Origin: Ectocarpus siliculosus
Taxonomy: Eukaryota > Sar > Phaeophyceae > Ectocarpales > Ectocarpaceae
DNA: 64,000 nt
Assembly (NCBI GenBank): GCA_000310025.1
Contig: FN649739.1
Location: forward strand, 3,499,722-3,563,721
Direction of reading: 5' to 3'
Shown here piece by piece: positions 43,101 to 54,900 of this stretch. Position numbers and translations under genes: made by a program. The number at the start of each line of letters is the position of its first letter. Positions within the stretch are counted from its first letter, which is position 1. The notes beneath the pieces were generated by a model. That model was not told where the DNA came from. It worked only from the letters and a program-made list of their open reading frames with translations, and searched no databases.

Positions 43101-45869
43101 GATGGCATCACGCCTTGCGAGGGTGTAGAAGATCTCAAGCAAGGCCACCGCATCGGTAATCCTCGTGATGCCCTCGAATGCCGTGTTGATGACGTTCGTG
43201 TACATGACCTGCATTGCGGAAACGATCCACGCCCGGAACCCATACATCAAACAACAAGTACGTGTGGATTTAGAATTTTACCTACGGTTGATGACTTTCG
43301 TCGCTGATTGATGCGTGTCGAACTAACCTGCGATCGAAGCGTCAGCAACATGTGAAATGAACGTCGGAACTCGCTGAAGAATTACACCACAAGCTTAGAT
43401 ATTGCACCCCTTATCATCGTAGATTCTCTCGAGCGAAGTTGTGACTGTCCATCGCGATTGACAAACTGACCGCAATCGGGATAGAAAAAATACGAATCAC
43501 AGGCTGCAAACAACCGGAACATGTGCAAGGTATCGGAACTTCCCACCACGAAGAAGGCGGTTGCACCAGCAATTAGCTTTTGAGTCCAAAACAACCCCTC
43601 CCCGATCATGGGGGCATGGTCAAGAACGCGCGGTTTGGACACATTTTCCTCGAATGGTTATTACTCAACATTGGGTTTCGCAATCGTAATGTCGACGACC
43701 CTGGTCCTTGAAGGGCTTCCCATCACGATGCCGGTCCACCCACATTTCGAATACAATTTTTTCAGTACGGTTCCGAAATCAAACACCATGAAGTACCAGC
43801 ATGAAAAGCGTAGTGCATCACCGCACCGAAAAACTTGATGCGACGGCCTCCCAGTCTCACCTCCAAGTCCTTGACGACATCCTTGAAGGAGTTGTAGTCG
43901 TCATGCCATCTTGACGTCGTCACGTCCAGCACGGTGTAGTCAAGGTTTCGAAGCTTGTCGATCTGAGCCTCGAACGAGTCTTGGATGCCGAGGAGGGCCT
44001 TCGTGATCTGCTCGCCCAAGTATCAACCAATTTTACCACGTGGGAGAATTTCGTTCGAAGAAAACCAAAGTCCATGCCCAGCAAGCGTAGGTCGCACCGG
44101 AAACCACGCTCTCGGATGCCACAAGCGATGATTGTTTGGAGATATGATCCCGAGCTATGTAGGTTACCACCGGGTTGGTTCGAACACCATATCCCCTGGG
44201 GCTGCCCAGGATATCGCGATGACCCCCGGCGTCATCACACCACGAATGCCGTGAACCTCGTCCAATAGTAACACCCCACTGCCAACCCCTAGGTGGCGGG
44301 CTCTGATAAAACGCACCTCCCTACGCCGCACTGCATTGCTTTCGGTGTAGGAGGGAAAGACTTAAGGGGCTCAAAGAAGGCACGATTGCGCGTAGCTGTC
44401 AACTGCGGGGGGTTTGAGTTGTTGGCATCTGGAACACCGAGAGTCCATGCCTGCTCAGCTCCCTGACACGATATCGTTCAGCCCGTCCGAATCTGGCGCA
44501 GGTATGGTATCTTCGGCTCGGCTTCACGGTGCCTCCTGGACCTGAGCTTACCGCACCTCTTCATCCCGAACCTACTCGACACCACGTTCAGGCTAGAGCT
44601 AGGGTTAGGGCTAACGCGGGATTGGGTGGGATCAGTACCTCTTGTCCTCGAGTTCCCCCGAACTCCGGCAGTGCTCCGGATTCCCCACCCTCTCCCATCG
44701 TTTTCCTCGCCAGCTGTATCTGGCTCTCGCAAACCTCGAGCAGCTCCGAGCACCGCTGGACAAAGGCGTCGATCTATAATGACAAGAAAAGAGCATATGT
44801 TGCATCCTATCTCAAAGACTGTCGACACATGTAGGGCTGTTGAAGGAACGGTGTTCTTTTCAGGGTGGATTCTTGAATGAACGGGAGGAAGGAGGATAGG
44901 CGGCGGAGACGTTGGGCAGCAGCTGTTGTGTTATGTGCCAAGCGGAGATTGACACACAAATGCCCTATAGACACGGCTCATATATTTGTGATACGATTGG
45001 TCTCTTCATAGACCCAAAACACACGCCAGCACAAATCTAAAGCCCTCAAGTTCCATCTATCATGAGTGTCACGACCCAAACAGACCTAGAACGGACTTTC
45101 GGGGTCACCTGTGCGAAAATGGAAGCTTCGTCAAAGTCCCAGTGCCGCGAAGGTTCGGGAGTGCTTCTTCGAACCAACAGTGCCGTTCGCCGATACACCG
45201 CCTGCGAGGATATGCAAATTCCCGGTTGGTGATGTAGAGCTCGGACTTCGCAAAGGGACTCTGAACATTATCGCTGCGGGTGTCAGCGTGCGAATAACGT
45301 AAGCACCTAAACACCATGACTCAGCCATAAAACTGACGGTACCCAGATACCAACACAGTCATTTTAGTCAGGCCGTCCTACTATAATGTTAACGCTTGAA
45401 AGGCAGCCTCGGTGTTGTACGGACGACAACGCGTGATACACAAGACTGCACAGGTTGTTCATAACACACCTTCCATTCAACACCACACGCGCGACTCTCG
45501 TTCAGAACCGTCATGGCCGCGTCGATATCGCCGTCGAAGATAGCCCCCAGGTCGATTTCAGCGCAGCACCGGTGGATTATCTGCCGTTCGAAGGCCAACC
45601 ACAATTGTGCCAAGGGTTCATCAGGATTCGGTCAAGTATTCGCACCAGGCGATGTAGGCAGCACGCTACCCGGGGAGCTTACCCATCGTTTCGTGATATG
45701 TGATTCGTTCCTGACGGCCAATTTCGCTTTGACATACGACTGAGCGACCGCCTGACTACTCATCCAACTATTTTTGGTCTTCCATCAATCCCGACGTAGT
45801 ACAACGATGGTAGCGATAATGGCCATGACATTGACGACGATGACGGCCACCGAAGACGACAACATCATC

Positions 45870-45902
<33 letters not shown>

Positions 45903-48900
45903 AACAACAGCTGCAACAATACAACCCTTTGACCTCGTTTGATATCTTCCTGAGCAGCCCCGTCAACCTCTCCTCGGTGTTGTAGAACTTGCTGAGGTTC
46001 CAGATCATGCGTATGCAGCTCAACAGACCCGGAAGTAGAGCCGGAATTTCCTTCGGCTTCGCCATCGTCAACTGCCCCAGAATGGACAGGCGTGGGCGAA
46101 AAAATGGAAATGAGTGGGGAGCGGCTCATTGTGTTCTTCTACTCGAAGAGGAGCTTTTATCACTTCTTCCACCTAATCGCCCGATGGTGCTCCGCCTGCT
46201 CAGCGTATGGTACGTTTCTGCTATGGTGCTTGCCTGCCATTAGTCTCTCCTCCTCAAAGTGTGAGCTGGGGGGGCATTCTGAAAGAGGGCGCAGGGACAG
46301 AGAAGACCGATCTTCTCAAAAACTTTGATGTCTGCATCACGCAGTTGAACACGCTTGATTGAAATGCACGTTGAGGCCCGTACGAGACACGCAGAGATAG
46401 AAGTACAATCTCGACCAGTTTTGGTCTAACCTTGGCTTGAAGGTACGGGCCGCTTGAACCAACACAAATCTCGACTATTATGACCACAGATCGAACGAAC
46501 ACTTAGTGAGATCGCCGGTAATACCTTGCACGTCAGCAAACCAAACGTAAACCAGTACCGTGAACCAACAAGTGGCCATTCGGCGTGAACTACGGATAAA
46601 TCGATCTTCGAAGGAAGCGACTCAAAGCCGCTCACGTTCTGACAAGGGGTGGTGATGCTTTCGAGAAACTTGAGGTTGTTGTTGGCCTCCACGCTCCCCT
46701 CCTTGATCCTTTGGCTCAGCACATTGAAGGGCGCCAAGTAGCTCGAGTTGGCTGTATCAAGGATTGATACAACTACCTGACCAACCGAAACCGAGAATTA
46801 GCATTGTTTTCTTCTTGTGTGAGACTCGGAGAAAGCGATTGTAGTGCCTGGAATGGGCTAGTGCGGAAACCCTATCACCCGTTGTCATGAAAACGTGCAC
46901 GGTGGGTAGCATGAGGACGGAAACATCGACGATATACACGATAATATGTAGGCCCGCGGGGGACCTTCAACATCGATGGTCTTGAACCCTTCCATTCCAA
47001 TCTTGATGTCCACCCAGTGTGCCTTCACCCCACGACCCCATCTGACTACGCTATTTGTGTCGCACCTGGACGTCCGGCCGGAGCAGCTGCTCAGATATGC
47101 CGCTCAGGTCCACCATGCGGCATCTCCAAAACTGGCACAAATGGAAACATAAACGTGACGGGCTTCGGTTGAGGCAACTATAGCTACAATATGCATGAGT
47201 TGATATCTGATGCTACACCTCGAGGACACCGACCACTGAAAAATAACAACAAAACATGAACAGCGCGTGTGTCGGGTCGGGTCATCAAGTTACAGCAGTA
47301 CTTCACTTCTCCTCCATAGTGGCCATGTAAACAACGCTGTAGCCTGTTGTTGCCCTACCTCTATCTCTTCGAGGGGGCCGAGAATCTCGGCGCTCAGAGC
47401 GTTGTCGTGGTTGTTGACAACGTCTTTGATTTGGCGCGTCCAGTGAATCACGATGCTCTCCAGGTGCTGAACGAGGTCCTTCAGGCGATGAGCGGAAATG
47501 GATCGTGTTAGCGACGAATGGCATCGCATAAATGACATTTTATGTTGTCAGGACGTTTCGATCGGGTGTGATCATTTCTAGGTTCAGGGTCATATGTTCC
47601 TTTGGGTTGGACGTGTGACCATTTGCTCTCGAACTGCGGCAATTCCGAGGCCCTGGACGTGAATTACACAACAAGAGGGATGTCTCCCGGTCCACGAAGT
47701 AGCGCACTGCGGCAAAAGCGGTGTTCGGAGAGAGCACTTCGAGATGTTGGCTTGCACCCAACCAAGAGAGCGGCATAGAGCATGTTCAAGCTAATTGAGA
47801 CTCCCCGAGCCCAGAGAGGCGACACAACACTGAAGCTCACTTTATCCTTTGCTGCCACCGATATCTCGCCGATCTCCATCATGTCCGCCGGGAGGTACAT
47901 GACCGTCTTCCCTTTCGCCTGCAGTATTAGGCAAATTTTTCAAAGCAGGCCGAATGCGGACGAGTGTCTACAAAAAAGTCGGGCAAGACCCTCGAGTGCT
48001 CAATTCTAAATACCTTCAGGCATGCCCCCAACGTACACGCATATGGGACGAAGTCATGTATTTTCCACCCGGGGGGGGGAGGGATAGGAACATCGAGGTG
48101 CACGATTGGATGAAAACCGTGAATACCTCTGCCGCTTGCAGCCAATCTTGCACCCTCTGAAAGCTGCCGGCCACGCCTGTGAATCGTGACAAACCGAGAG
48201 TACTCTCACCCTCATAACCTGGAGCTAGGCTAAGCAGTCTACTCTTATTAGTCCGCCCTGTCATTCCGGTCATTGTCACATCTCTCGGCGGCACTGTTAA
48301 ACATCATCCGCTCTCCCTGACCTGGTTCGACATTTCAACGAGGGATGCCATGAACCGGTGGAAGTGACCCGTCAGGTCGTTCTTCACGCTCTCCGGCCAA
48401 CCCACTTGCCGCTTGAACACTCTGGGTATAGTCGAATACACCGATTGCACGGGATGGACGAGGAAAGGTTGAAAGCGGGAGAGAAGGGGCGGGAGAGGGG
48501 AGTTGGATGCGATGTTCAGAGTTCTGTGGATAGAGCATCGCCCAACGTACTTGTGGTCGTCGGCTTCAGCACGCCGGGGGTGCAGGGTAGAGCAGGGTCA
48601 GGGGTCATGAGAGCCGATGCCGGGAATAACTGGAAGGTCAGACTGCTGAAGAACCTCTCCACAATCGATGTAGGGTTCATGACTTCCGTTTCAAAGAGTT
48701 TTTCAGTCACACCAATCCTTAGGTGACCGCGGTTTCACCTCCCCAAGAACAATATGAAGACACACGAGGATGGCCCCGACGGACATGAGCTTGTCTTGAA
48801 TGTTTGCAAACGATTTATCGCGCCCCGCCAAAGAAAGCGAACAGCATAGCTCAAACCTTTCCTTGTTTTTTTTGTTCGAGGCAACCCCCGCCCTCTCGTG

Positions 48901-51900
48901 TTGTCCTCGGGGCGACCCGCTCAATGTTTCCGCGGGTCGCAAAGGTTGAGTAGTTGGAACTACGCGTTCCATCACGGTAGTACTCGCAGAGATTACAACT
49001 GTCGTTACTTACGATGTGTGGACGGAACGACGTAGTTGGATTCCAAGGATTTTGAAATGGAGATAGTAATTGTCGTTGGAAAGTCCTCACTTTGGAGAGA
49101 AGACGCCGTGGAGAAGCTGCAGCAGAGAGTGCACCGCCTGCCCGCTTATTAGACCTTGGAGGTCGCCAAACACAACGAGGAAGGGGGAGTGAATTTCTTG
49201 TCGGTCTGGATGGAGTGTGAGATGTTGTGCTTGCTATGAAGCATGACAAACGAGTCCATTGTACACCAACGATGCGGTATGGAGACCCTCGTCGTCCGCA
49301 TGAGTGCCACACCCGCCATTAGGCTGTCCGGACTCGTATATCTAGACCTGACCATTTGTACAGTTTCAAATACATTTATTATGGTTATAATCGGTGCCCT
49401 GAAAATAGAGCCGCCTTGGACTGCTAGGAACTACACACGACTTGAGAGCATTCTCATCGGTGGTATCTGATGTACAAGGGTTAGGGATAAGGTTGAAGGA
49501 TTGGATCAAAGAGAAACATAGTTGGGACTGATGCTCAAACACTAAAGGCGGCCGTGCATCAACAACAATAGCAACGACGACAACAACAACAACAACAACA
49601 ACAACGACCAATAAGAGGGCCGGCGATAACACGTGCTCTCGGAATTGTCGTGGAATCGGGTTCCTCACCGTACTGAACATCCTTCAAAGTGGCTGGGGTA
49701 AGAGTCGCTCCTTCTGGCCTAACAAAGTAGTTGGCCACCTTGGGCATGGAAATTCCTTCCTGCAAGCGAGCAAGAAATAGCACAGTGAACAAACTCATAA
49801 CGTTCGGTGGCATTGGCAATCGTTCAAGAAGAGCAGTAAAGAGAGCGACTGGGCCCAACATTCGAGGTTTTCGTGCAATCGGTCGTCCACGGGCAACGAC
49901 ACCCAGGTGTAGCAACATCATTTACGTTGTTTCGGGACATGTCTTGGACAGAAGGAATACAGTGAGCTAAGTACTACTTTAATTTTTTTCCGGGGTGATA
50001 GGAAGGTTTGTTCGTCGAAGCGCGTGAAGCAACGGAAGGACAGCAGCAGCCGCCTAACGCAGTAGCGGCGGCAGTTTAGAAAAGGGCGGGACGGGACACG
50101 GCGCAAGCATTGGGGAAGTGACCAGCACGCGACTCTCCATATAAAGGTGTGTACTCGTGTCCAACATCCATCGTGTCGGCCGTGTTCCTATTCGCGTCCC
50201 GCTACTCTTGTGACCTCACCGCTGCGTGCATTTAGCACGAGGGGGGAGGGTGCAGTAAGATAAGCGGCGGCAAGCCACCGCAGTCTCGCTCGCCGCGCCG
50301 CTCAGATAGGTCCCTTCCCAAACATGGGATGCGGTTCATCCCAACCGAGACGTACTCTCGCTGAAGAAAAAAAATGCGGTTCGTCCCAACCGAGACGTAC
50401 TCTCTCTGAAGAAAAAATTCAACGGCAAAAAGAAAGAGCGGGGCCTGTTGTATGGTCGCACGCTGACTTGTCGCGGTTGATAGCAGCCATTGTACTGCAC
50501 GGGGTGGAGGAACCCTGCGGCATCGGACATAACCAATCGACCCGCGGCAGTAGGGCATGATGCTGTCACGAGTATGCACATGAGGCAGGTGCCTTGTTTT
50601 CTGTTTCCCCCGGCTTACTAGGGACTACTTGCCGGTACAATCTTGTCTGTGCCGCGCACAGAGGGGCATATAGCTGAAGGAATCGACGATAGTATGCCCA
50701 CTCACGTAAGCAATCGTCTCCACGGATGGTATTGACAAGTCCCCACTGATGGTATCGACAAGTCCCATGGCATACAAAGCGGCCGCATACGTAATCGGAA
50801 AGTGCATTCAACAGCATTCACGGGAACGGATAAAAGCAAAAACACATGCATGCGAGAGAAAGACTCAAAGAAAAAGACTGAAAAACAAAGAAGACGAGAA
50901 ACAAAAAAGGAAGGTTTGTTCGTCGAAGCAGATAGAATAAACTGGTGTTTATTTTGTAACAGTCGAATTAGAATTTGGCTTCATTTTCTACCGGAAACCC
51001 AGGGTCACGGTGTTTGGAATTATTAGTCTATAGTTGGGGGTGTCATTCCGTGATCGAGTCCACGCAGGGGCTGTAGCAAAGTCGGGTAACGTGTGACAGC
51101 TACAGAGCGCGTGAAGCAACGGAAGGACAGCAGCAGCCGCCTAACGCAGTAGCGGCGGCAGTTTAGAAAATCCCGCCCTCCCATCCCTTTTCTTTCGAAG
51201 GTGGGGGCATAAGTTCGGGAATATTCGGTATCTAGTCAGGTGTTGTAGAATGGTGTGTACCATTTGAGGACTTGGTCAGTTTTGGGACTCCTGCGTTTGC
51301 AGTCGTAGTCCCCCGGCTAGTATTTGTGGGGAGAGAGATGGATTTGTAAGAGTTGACGCCGGCCTTTGCAGCTAACGCGGCCGGAGAGACGATGAGCGTT
51401 TCGTGCGTCTCTCTCCCCAACACGTAGCCTAGAAACCGAAGAAATAATGAAGCAATTCGAAAGAAAACAAAATAAACGAGACAGCGAACTACGTGCTGTA
51501 TGCATAAGGAAAAAGAAGATGAGAAAAAAATAGGGGGGGAGGTGAAAGTGACACGCGAGGATCGAACTCGCGAGGAACGTCAGGTAGCGGTAGGTGAGTG
51601 CATCACGGTCTCGAGGGGCATCACGTCAAACTTATTGCCGCTGTGACACAAACCTTCTATAAGAATACGTCACGTCCATCGACGATGAAGCGACCAAAAA
51701 CGCCCGGACAGCAATTGATGCATGCCAAAAACTCGTCAACCTGCCGTAGGATTGTCTATGCGGAAGTGATCTCAATGAAAAAAAAAAACAAGGACACGCA
51801 CCAGCACGGGACGCGCCAATAGTGGAAGCACTCGTCCGTGCTGTTGGCGAGTGGAAGTTAACCGATCTCAACGCAACGAAACACGAAGTCATACATGTAT

Positions 51901-54900
51901 CAGCACGGGATGCGCCAATGAGTGGAAGCACGCGCGCTGTTGGCGAGTAGAGTTAACCGAATTCAACGCAGCGGTAGAAAAATACCACAAATCATGCATC
52001 AGTACGGGACGCGCCAATGAGTGGAAGCACCCGTGCTGCATATGTGATGTCAGCCTCAGCACGGGACGCGCCAATGAGTGGAAGCACTCGTGCTGTTGGT
52101 GAGTAGAGTTAACCGATCTCAAAAAGAAAGAACAAAACGCCGTACATGTATCAGCACGGGACGCGCCAATGAGTGGAAGCACCCGCGCTGTTGGCGAGTA
52201 GAGTTAACCGAATTCAACGCAGCGGTAGAAAATACCACAAATCATGCATCAGTACGGGACGCGCCAATGAGTGGAAGCACCCGTGCTGCACATGTGATGT
52301 CAGCCTCAGCACGGGACGCGCCAATAGTGGAAGCACTCGTGCTGTTGGTGAGTAGAGTTAAGCGATCTCAAAAAGAAAGAACAAAACGCCGTACATGTAT
52401 CAGCACGGGACGCGCCAATGAGTGGAAGCACCCGCGCTGTTGGCGAGTAGAGTTAACCGAATTCAACGCAGCGGTAGAAAAATACCACAAATCATGCATC
52501 AGTACGGGACGCGCCAATGAGTGGAAGCACCCGTGCTGCATATGTGTTGTCAGCCTCAGCACGGGACGCGCCAACGAGTGGAAGCACTCGTGCTGTTGGC
52601 GAGTAGAGTTAACCGATCTCAAAAAGAAAGAACAAAACGCCGTACACGTATCAGCACGGGACGCGCCAATGAGTGGACGCACCCGCGCTGTTGGCGAGTA
52701 AAGTTAACCGAATTCAACGCAGCGGTAGAAAATACCACAAATCATGCATCAGTACGGGACGCGCCAATGAGTGGAAGCACCCGTGCTGCATATGTGATGT
52801 CAGCCTCAGCACGGGACGCGCCAATAGTGGAAGCACTCGTGCTGTTGGTGAGTAGAGTTAAGCGATCTCAAAAAGAAAGAACAAAACGCCGTACATGTAT
52901 CAGCACGGGACGCGCCAATGAGTGGAAGCACCCGCGCTGTTGGCGAGTAGAGTTAACCGAATTCAACGCAGCGGTAGAAAATACCACAAATCATGCATCA
53001 GTACGGGACGCGCCAATGAGTGGAAGCACCCGTGCTGCATATGTGTTGTCAGCCTCAGCACGGGACGCGCCAACGAGTGGAAGCACTCGTGCTGTTGGCG
53101 AGTAGAGTTAACCGATCTCAAAAAGAAAGAACAAAACGCCGTACACGTATCAGCACGGGACGCGCCAATGAGTGGACGCACCCGCGCTGTTGGCGAGTAG
53201 AGTTAACCGAATTCAACGCAGCGGTAGGAAATACCACAAATCATGCATCAGTACGGGACGCGCCAATGAGTGGAAGCACCCGTGCTGCATATGTGTTGTC
53301 AGCCTCAGCACGGGACGCGCCAACGAGTGGAAGCACTCGTGCTGTTGGCGAGTAGAGTTAACCGATCTCAAAAAGAAAGAACAAAACGCCGTACACGTAT
53401 CAGCACGGGACGCGCCAATGAGTGGACGCACCCGTGCTGTTGGCGAGTAGAGTTAACCGAATTCAACGCATCGAAAACGAAGTCGTACACGTATCAGTAC
53501 GGGACGCGCCAATGAGTGGAAGCACCCGTGCTGCATATGTGTTGTCAGTTTCAGCAAGGGACGCGCCAATGAGTGCTGTTGGCGAGTAGAGTTAACCGAT
53601 CTCAAAAAGAAAGAACAAAAACGCCGTACACGTATCAGTACGGGACGCGCCAATGAGTGGACGCACCCGTGCTGTTGGCGAGTAGAATTAACCGATCTCC
53701 ACGCATCGAAAACGAAGTCATACACGTATCAGTACGGGACGCGCCAATGAGTGGAAGCACCCGTGCTCATATGTGTTGTCAGTTTCAGCAAGGGACGCGC
53801 CAATGAGTGGAAGCACCCGCGCTGCGTACAAGTATCAGTACGGGTCGCGCCAATGAGTGGAAGCACCCGTGCTGCATATGTGTTGTCAGTTTCAGCGAGG
53901 GACGCGCCAATGAGTGGAAGCACCCGCGCTGTTGGCAAGTGGAGTTCACCGTATCCAACGCATCGAAAAAAAAAAAAAAAAAACACGTATCAGCACGGGA
54001 CGCGCCAATGAGTGGAAGCACCCGTGCCGATGGCGAACCGGGGTTCACCGAATCCAAGAAAATATATATATAAAAAAAAAAAAGAGAAACCATCGCTAGT
54101 GTTCAAAAGAGAGAAATATTCGGGATTGGTCGACGTCCGGTGACCGTAGCGTCAGCAGCAATAATCACTCCATTCAATCCACAGGCGTCGAGAACGAACT
54201 AACGCGAGCTCGCGATATAACAACGCGTCGTTCTGGGCCCGACGAAAACCCACGTCAGATAGTTTCGCCCGAAGATAGGATTTGTAGACCATTCTAACTG
54301 CAGATCCAGGCGCGCGATCGACTACGCCCACGATGAAGAGGAAAAGAAGTGTTCCCGCAACGCCGCCCTGACGCTCGCCCGCCGCCTGCCGCCGGTCCGC
54401 TGCTTATACGACTCCAACCGCGACCAGATGCCGACACGGGCCTCCACGCGGAGCGGCAGGGCAGCGGCTGGGCAAGCAGGGAGAGGTCGGGCGGCGACAC
54501 CTTCGACACCACGCACGAGGAGGTCTACCGCGCGATCGGTGGCGAGCTCGACGGCTCGCCCCTCGACGCGCAGCGGATCACGTACTCCCGCGAGGCGTCG
54601 AGCGGTATCCTCCTCGCGAGCGCCAGGGACAGGCACCCGCGGCGACCCCCCCGCTGATGAGACTGAGCTCGCTTCTCTCCGCGGGCTGGTGGACGGCCTG
54701 AGGGAGGAGCTGCAGCGGAAGCGCGATGAGGCTGCCGGCGATCGCCAGCAGCTTCAAGCAACGATCGACGACCTGATCGCCACCCAAGCAGCAGGACCTG
54801 GCCTTCCGGGGGGAGGGTGCAACTGGTGGGCACAACCGCCCCACCATCGGCCTCTCGGGCCCCCGCTACACCCAGCGCCGAGGCGTCTAAGGCTACGGCA

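Noticed and set aside
44590-44612. Telomere-like CTAGGGTTAGGGCT
   Set aside because: Only about two units, in an intron; not a telomeric array.
48016-48294. Possible DNAH2 exon reading [19 protein letters not shown]
   Set aside because: Exons 48322-48421 and 47841-47918 align contiguously with the family and join in phase without it.
51541-51600. tRNA-like T-arm on the minus strand (GCGAGTTCGATCCTCGC)
   Set aside because: No matching acceptor, D-arm or anticodon arm could be built upstream; it may be a tRNA-derived scrap in the element but is not a tRNA gene.
51851-53515. Long frames open in several phases across the tandem array, with recurring peptide units
   Set aside because: They follow from repeat units lacking stops in some phases; the peptides change frame between copies, have no family resemblance, and overlap on both strands.
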